Shown piece after piece: positions 58,550 through 64,000 of a stretch of 64,000 bases of DNA. Both the position numbers and the translations under genes were made by a program. Within the stretch, counting starts at the first letter, position 1; each line of letters starts with the position of its first letter. The stretch comes from Verrucomicrobiota bacterium. Its GTDB lineage: Bacteria > Verrucomicrobiota > Verrucomicrobiia > Verrucomicrobiales > DEV007. The stretch spans positions 17,751-81,750 of the forward strand of contig DAOUQC010000009.1 in NCBI GenBank assembly GCA_030625775.1, read 5' to 3'. Below the pieces are notes generated by a model. That model did not search any database and was not told the DNA's origin. It saw only the letters and a list, made by a program, of their open reading frames with translations.

Positions 58550-59089
58550 GTGCCCGGCCCCCAAGCTAAAGTCACCTCAATCGAAACTCTGGACTCGTTC
58601 CGGAGTTCATTGGTGGTATACCTGGAAAAAGCAGGAACCACTCTGGATGAGATTAATCACGAAGTGCGCCGCACCCGTCACCAGCTCCAGAATGAAAAAC
58701 TGCTCCTCTGGAAAATGGAATTACGTAAGCGTACCAAAGCTCTCGACCTGGCCCGCAGTGAATATTTTTCTGCCCGACTCGTCAATACCGGCACCGGAGT
58801 CACCGGCAAACAAGTCGCCGTGAGACGTGCGACCGAAGCCAAACGGGAAGCTGAGGACAAATTGCGCAAAATCAAAAAATGGTGCCGGGATTACGACAGT
58901 GAGATCGAGCCCCTGGCGAAAAAAGTTGAGAATCTTCGCCAGTCTCTGCTCTACGAATTGCCAAACGCTGTAGCCTTTCTGGAACAAGCCGCCAAATCCC
59001 TCAGTGAATACGCAAGCATGCGCCCGGCGGGAACAGCTGCCCCGGCACTGACCCCAAACCCTGAAGATGAAGAAGGGAGCAAGTCATGA
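58550..59089 (+). CDS. Coiled-coil protein of the T7SS-like cassette
   Basis: 179 aa, GTG start; VTSIETLDSFRSSLVVYLEKAGTTLDEINHEVRRTR..., extended heptad-like helices; ATGA overlap with the next gene. Confidence 0.6.
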   Translation: MPGPQAKVTSIETLDSFRSSLVVYLEKAGTTLDEINHEVRRTRHQLQNEKLLLWKMELRKRTKALDLARSEYFSARLVNTGTGVTGKQVAVRRATEAKREAEDKLRKIKKWCRDYDSEIEPLAKKVENLRQSLLYELPNAVAFLEQAAKSLSEYASMRPAGTAAPALTPNPEDEEGSKS

Positions 59090-59298
59090 GCCTGGTTTCC
59101 AACCGAACTCGATTAGCCACATTAACCAAAATACTGGTTAACGACTGGCACAACACCAAGGAGTATTGGCAGGACAAACAGGCCGGGTATTTCGAAAAAC
59201 ATTACATCGATGACCTCACACACAATGTCAGTTCCACCATAGAGGTTATTGAAAAACTCGATAAACTAATCACCCGGGTAAAAAAAGATTGTGAGTAA
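59086..59298 (+). CDS. Second small WXG100-like protein (WQD motif)
   Basis: 70 aa; EYWQDKQAGYFEKHYIDDL resembles SWQDQENEKYSEEFKVTV of the 58251 protein; overlaps neighbours. Confidence 0.5.
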   Translation: MSLVSNRTRLATLTKILVNDWHNTKEYWQDKQAGYFEKHYIDDLTHNVSSTIEVIEKLDKLITRVKKDCE

Positions 59299-62200
59299 AC
59301 AGAATCCATTAGGTATACAGGCAAGCCTAGAACTTCTCGATCATCTGCAGGAGACGATTGTAGATACGGTCGAAAAAGAGACACTGCTCAATCGCTCAAT
59401 CAGCTTGAGCACCTACACTCTCGAAAAACAACAGGACGAATCACTCGAAGCTGGCAGCGCTCAATTTGAAGCCGGCATCGAGCAGCTGGATGAGCAACTG
59501 GACCTAGCTAAAAAACAAGCTCAGGCCAAATCCGAGCAACGCCAACAATGGATTGACCGTGCCTGGAAAAACAGCAAACAAAGCTTTCTGCAAAAACTCG
59601 AAGAATCCGAAGGGCACCGCAAATACAGCATCCAGAAAACGATGCTGGATAGCGAAAAAAGCCACAAAGCCGCCTTGTCGCAAAGCGAATCAGATTTTGA
59701 GGAATTTCAGACAGCCCTGGCAAGCGACCGCAGAATCTTCAAATCCCTGGCTGCCCTGGCAAGCAAGTCCTTTCGTGGTTATCCGGTTTTTCTAAAAAAA
59801 CAATCCTCCGCATTAAAAAACGAGGAAGCCAATCATTCACCCGCCCAAAAAAGCGCAGCTGAAAACCGCAGTGATCTGCACCAGGAGCTGCAACTCACCG
59901 ATGCCGGATTGCTGGACTTTCGCAAACATTTCCTGCCCCGATTTTTCAGTATTTTGCCATTGTCGCTGCTGTGTGTCCTGATCATTATTCTCCACTTGCC
60001 GCTGATTCCTGTGCTCACACATTTCGGCATCGAAAAATCCATCTGGGAAACACTGGCAACATCGGCAATTGCTTTCATGATAGGCGGCGGCATTTTACAC
60101 TTGATTGGCAGAATTTGCTGGCAAAATGAAGCCTCTGCCATCATCGCCAGCCTTGCCCAATCTCGACGAATGCTCACTCACTGTGAGCAAGCCCTCGGCA
60201 ACTTCCATGAGCAAGTCCGTGAGCAGATAAAGGAGGAGCATCAGAACACTACTACGGAACTCGATAATAAGTGGAATGACGTTCTGACAAGTTCCGCACA
60301 AACCCGGCAAGCCAAACCCGAAGCTGTAATCGATGATAAAAAACAACGTGCCCTCGCTACTCTTACCCGTCGCCACCAAACGCAAATTCAACAAATCGAA
60401 AGTGCACACGACAAAACAGTCAAACGGCGGCAACAGGAATTCGATGACCTGACCCGGCAAAGTAGTGATACCTGCCACAGTGCGATTCAACAAGCTGAGG
60501 CCGAACACCGGAAAAACCATCAAACCTTGATTAAAGAATGGAAAGAAACCGTCGAGCCAATTTACGCCATCATCTCGACCAGCCAAAAAACAGCCACCGA
60601 ACAATTCCCTTATTGGACATCCGCTCATTGGCAGAACTGGAATGCCCCGCAATCTTTCTACCATTTTGCCAAACTCGGTGAGCTGGAAGTGGACTTGACC
60701 GAACTGTGCGACAAGTTACCGAAAGACGAACAACTCGCTCTTCCCGGACCGACACAGTTTTCGCTACCCCTGTTACTGGATCTCCCCAATCACGGCTCTC
60801 TGCTACTCGAAACAAGCGAGCGCGGGCATGCTGAAAGTGTCTCCACCCTCAACCACCTGATCCTCACCCTTTTGACGGGAGCCCCTCCCGGCAGAGCCAG
60901 TTTCACCATCATTGATCCGGTCGGTTTGGGCGAAAATTTTTCCAGTGTCATGCATCTGGCGGATTACGAAAACAATCTCATCAATGATCGCATCTGGACG
61001 CAGACCGAACACATCGACCAACGACTCGCGGAACTGAACGAGCACATGGAAAAAGTGATCCAGATGTATCTACGCAACGAATACGAAACCATCGCAGAAT
61101 ACAATCAGCAAGCTGGCAACATTGCAGAGAAATATCACTTTTTAGTAGTCGCTGATTTCCCCAGCGGTTTCAGTGACATGGCTACCAAACGGCTCCTGAG
61201 TATCGCCGCCAGTGGAGCACGTTGCGGCGTTTACACCCTCATCCACTGGGATACACGACGCACCCTGCCCCAGGATTTTGTTGCTGCGGAACTGCGCAAA
61301 AGCAGCACCTGCATCAGCTGTGATGAAAATGGCTTCACCCTTGCCGGTTATTCACCAGTCGGAACTAACCTTGACCTCGATACCCCGCCGGACCCAGAAA
61401 TTTTCACCCAATTGATTCAGAAAATCGGCGAGGGCAGCAAAGACGCCAACCGCATCGAGGTTCCCTTTTCCCATGTCACTCCTGCCGATGATGAACTGTG
61501 GACCGGAGATACCACCACCGAACTGCGTGTCGCCATCGGACGCAGCGGCGCCACCAAACTGCAATACCTGGCGATCGGCAAAGCCACCCGCCAGCACACC
61601 CTGATTGCCGGTAAAACCGGTTCGGGCAAGTCCACGCTCTTTCATGTCATCATCACCAATCTGGCTCTCGGCTGCAGCCCGGATGAAGTTGAGTTCTACC
61701 TCATCGATTTCAAAAAGGGTATCGAGTTCAAATGTTACGCCACCTACAAACTCCCTCATGCGCGGGTGATTGCCATCGAAAGTGACCGTGAATTCGGCCT
61801 GAGCGTACTCCAGCGGGTAGACGAAGAATTAAAACGCCGCGGTGATATGTTTCGCAAACTTGGGGTTCAGGATCTCGCTGGATACAAAAAGGCAGGAGGT
61901 AGCGAAGCCGTTCCCCGCTCCTTACTGATGATCGACGAGTTCCAGGAACTGTTTGTCGAAGACGATCGTATTTCACAAAGCGCCTCCATGCTGCTCGACC
62001 GCATCGTGCGTCAGGGGCGGGCCTTTGGCATCCACGTCATCCTCGGGTCCCAGACCCTCGGCGGGGCCTATACTCTGCCCCGAACCACGATGGGGCAAAT
62101 GGTGATCCGTATCGCCCTGCAATGCAACGAGGCCGACGCCTACCTCATCATGGATGACAGCAATCCGGCACCACGGTTGCTCTCCCGGCCAGGGGAAGGC

Positions 62201-63226
62201 ATCTACAATGACAGTGCCGGAGCCATCGAGGGCAACAGCCCCTTCCAAACCGTCTGGATCTCGGACGAAGAGCGTGATGAAGCCTTGAAAAAAATAGCTC
62301 GACTGGCTGAAAAAAGTGACCATGATTTCCCCGCAACTGTCGTTTTTGAAGGCAATGCCCCGGCAGACGTTCGCGAAAATACCAAGCTCGCACAATTACT
62401 TCATTTGCCCTCGGCCGCGACCTCCTCAACCAGCTGCAAAGCCTGGTTGGGAGCCCCCAACTCCATCAAGGGACCGACCGAAGCCGTTTTTCATCGTCAG
62501 AGCGGCAACCACCTGCTCATAGTCGGCCAGAACGATGAAGCCGCACAAGCCATCACATCGGTTTCGCTGATCAGCCTGGCTGCACAGCAGGATCCGGAAC
62601 GCAGCCATTTTTACCTGATCGACAGCAGTCCGCCCGACTCACCCCAACGCCTCCTGTTTGAGTCGATCACCCGGGACCTCCCTCACCAGGCTTCTACTAT
62701 CAACGGGGGCAGCATTCCCGACACCCTCAACAAAATCACCCGGGAATTGGATCGAAGATCTGATGACAGCTCAGGTGGCGACCTCCCTGGCAATATTTTC
62801 CTGATCATCAACGGCCTGCAACGTTTCAAGAAACTGCGTTACGAAGAAGACTTTGGCTTTTCGATGGATGACTCCGACACCCCGGCCAATCCCGGAGCAC
62901 AGCTGGATCGAATCATTCAGGACGGTGCCAGCCTCGGTATCCACCTGATCGTGATCTGTGATACCTACAACAACGTGAATCGATTCCTCAGTCGCAAAGC
63001 CGTCAGCGAATTCGAAATGCGGGTGCTTTTCCAAATGAGCGCCAACGATTCAGCCAGCCTCATCGACACCCCGAAAGCCAGCCAACTGGGCCTCAACCGC
63101 GCCCTTTTTTACAACGAACAGGAAGGCTATCTGGAAACCTTTCGCCCCTACGCCCTGCCTGCTCAGGAATGGTTCAAAGAGGCCCTTGAACAACTCAACA
63201 GCGCACGACTCACCACAAGTTCGTGA
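59291..63226 (+). CDS. FtsK/SpoIIIE (EssC/EccC-like) ATPase with long coiled coil and central TM pair
   Basis: Walker A IAGKTGSGKSTLFHVII (~61.6 kb), YLIDFKKGIEF, LLMIDEFQELF (Walker B), HVILGSQTLGGAYTLPRTTMGQMVIRIALQC; flanking P-loop-less FtsK-like modules. Confidence 0.85.
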   Translation: MSKQNPLGIQASLELLDHLQETIVDTVEKETLLNRSISLSTYTLEKQQDESLEAGSAQFEAGIEQLDEQLDLAKKQAQAKSEQRQQWIDRAWKNSKQSFLQKLEESEGHRKYSIQKTMLDSEKSHKAALSQSESDFEEFQTALASDRRIFKSLAALASKSFRGYPVFLKKQSSALKNEEANHSPAQKSAAENRSDLHQELQLTDAGLLDFRKHFLPRFFSILPLSLLCVLIIILHLPLIPVLTHFGIEKSIWETLATSAIAFMIGGGILHLIGRICWQNEASAIIASLAQSRRMLTHCEQALGNFHEQVREQIKEEHQNTTTELDNKWNDVLTSSAQTRQAKPEAVIDDKKQRALATLTRRHQTQIQQIESAHDKTVKRRQQEFDDLTRQSSDTCHSAIQQAEAEHRKNHQTLIKEWKETVEPIYAIISTSQKTATEQFPYWTSAHWQNWNAPQSFYHFAKLGELEVDLTELCDKLPKDEQLALPGPTQFSLPLLLDLPNHGSLLLETSERGHAESVSTLNHLILTLLTGAPPGRASFTIIDPVGLGENFSSVMHLADYENNLINDRIWTQTEHIDQRLAELNEHMEKVIQMYLRNEYETIAEYNQQAGNIAEKYHFLVVADFPSGFSDMATKRLLSIAASGARCGVYTLIHWDTRRTLPQDFVAAELRKSSTCISCDENGFTLAGYSPVGTNLDLDTPPDPEIFTQLIQKIGEGSKDANRIEVPFSHVTPADDELWTGDTTTELRVAIGRSGATKLQYLAIGKATRQHTLIAGKTGSGKSTLFHVIITNLALGCSPDEVEFYLIDFKKGIEFKCYATYKLPHARVIAIESDREFGLSVLQRVDEELKRRGDMFRKLGVQDLAGYKKAGGSEAVPRSLLMIDEFQELFVEDDRISQSASMLLDRIVRQGRAFGIHVILGSQTLGGAYTLPRTTMGQMVIRIALQCNEADAYLIMDDSNPAPRLLSRPGEGIYNDSAGAIEGNSPFQTVWISDEERDEALKKIARLAEKSDHDFPATVVFEGNAPADVRENTKLAQLLHLPSAATSSTSCKAWLGAPNSIKGPTEAVFHRQSGNHLLIVGQNDEAAQAITSVSLISLAAQQDPERSHFYLIDSSPPDSPQRLLFESITRDLPHQASTINGGSIPDTLNKITRELDRRSDDSSGGDLPGNIFLIINGLQRFKKLRYEEDFGFSMDDSDTPANPGAQLDRIIQDGASLGIHLIVICDTYNNVNRFLSRKAVSEFEMRVLFQMSANDSASLIDTPKASQLGLNRALFYNEQEGYLETFRPYALPAQEWFKEALEQLNSARLTTSS

Positions 63227-63329
63227 GTGCCATTATGATTAAGGGCTGGGGTGAAGAGGTGAGTTAATCAAGAGGTAAGTTGAACAGTTGCCATTGCGAT
63301 AGAATTCTGGTACTTTTCAGGGATCACAT

Positions 63330-64000
63330 ATGCGTTACGTAATTTTTTCAGACGTCCATGCTAACCGCCAGGCGTGGGGAGCTGCCTTGGCGGACATCCG
63401 CCAGGCAAAAGTGGAAGTGGTTGTCTGCCTGGGCGATACCGTCGGCTACGGGCCTATGCCGGAAGAAGTCCTGAGAAGTGTACAACAAGAAACCGACATC
63501 ATGGTTCTTGGCAACCATGATGCCGCCGCCTTTGGTGGGCTCGACGTGAATATGTTCAACGATGAAGCCAAGGAAGCGATCGAATGGACTCAAAGTCGCC
63601 TGAGCAAAAAATCCCTGGATGCCCTCCGCAAAACCCCACTCACCGCCGAAAGGGAAAACATTTTTTTTGTTCACTCCGAAGTCGTTAATCCCGCAAGCTG
63701 GGGATACATCAACACCCTGGACGAAGCAAAAGTGAATTTTGCCTTGTCCGACCATTTTATCACTTTTGTCGGCCACACCCACCGCCCCACGATTTTTGAT
63801 CAAAGCAATACCACCGGCTTTATCCGCGAACACCCCGACAAAAATGTCAGCCTGATCGAAACCCACCGCTACATCGTCAACGTCGGTTCCGTCGGCGACC
63901 CCCGTAACCCGGACGACTTGCGAGGCCGCTACGTGATCTACGAATCTGATACCCGCACTGTCTACTTCCGCAAATTCACCTTCGACACCGATCTATACCG
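63330..64000 (+). CDS. Calcineurin-like metallophosphoesterase, 3'-truncated by window edge
   Basis: ATG at 63330; MRYVIFSDVHANRQAW, CLGDTVGYGP, LGNHDAAAF, FVGHTHRP, NVGSVGDPRN. Frame open to end of window (missing from the ORF track). Confidence 0.88.
   Translation, partial: MRYVIFSDVHANRQAWGAALADIRQAKVEVVVCLGDTVGYGPMPEEVLRSVQQETDIMVLGNHDAAAFGGLDVNMFNDEAKEAIEWTQSRLSKKSLDALRKTPLTAERENIFFVHSEVVNPASWGYINTLDEAKVNFALSDHFITFVGHTHRPTIFDQSNTTGFIREHPDKNVSLIETHRYIVNVGSVGDPRNPDDLRGRYVIYESDTRTVYFRKFTFDTDLY

Overview
The window looks like chromosomal DNA from a Verrucomicrobiota/PVC-type bacterium. That lineage call is inferred from PSCyt/PSD1 and DUF1501 proteins, sulfatases and DUF2934/SHD1 proteins; no phylogeny was run. 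From left to right it contains: (i) a 5'-truncated ankyrin-repeat gene; (ii) a denitrification island (~2.9-20.5 kb) with an Rrf2/NsrR-like regulator, a non-canonical heme-copper (NO-reductase-like) operon, SCO, a cytochrome b/ferredoxin/MvhD-like fusion, heme d1 biosynthesis genes (nirE, nirN-like, nirJ, nirF, nirDL-type) and a lipoprotein-type nirS with an extra heme c domain; (iii) ordinary catabolic and housekeeping genes (S9 peptidase, ceramidase-like, HrpA, TonB receptor/TonB, sugar kinases, PSD1/DUF1501 pair, MFS, TrpF, QueA, a GH-GT2 fusion, ECF sigma, sulfatase); (iv) at 58.2-63.2 kb, a compact type VII-like cassette with two small WQD-motif WXG100-like proteins, a coiled-coil protein and a large FtsK/EssC-like ATPase; and (v) a metallophosphoesterase cut by the right edge. 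The best candidates for undescribed biology are the minimal T7SS-like cassette, the tandem heme-copper subunit I pair in which one copy appears to have lost two CuB ligands, and the cytochrome b-FeS-MvhD fusion. I also see dispersed short palindromes, pyrimidine-rich leaders before several start codons, and a frameshifted pseudogene at ~46.9-47.25 kb. All calls come from reading the sequence by eye; no database searches were run.
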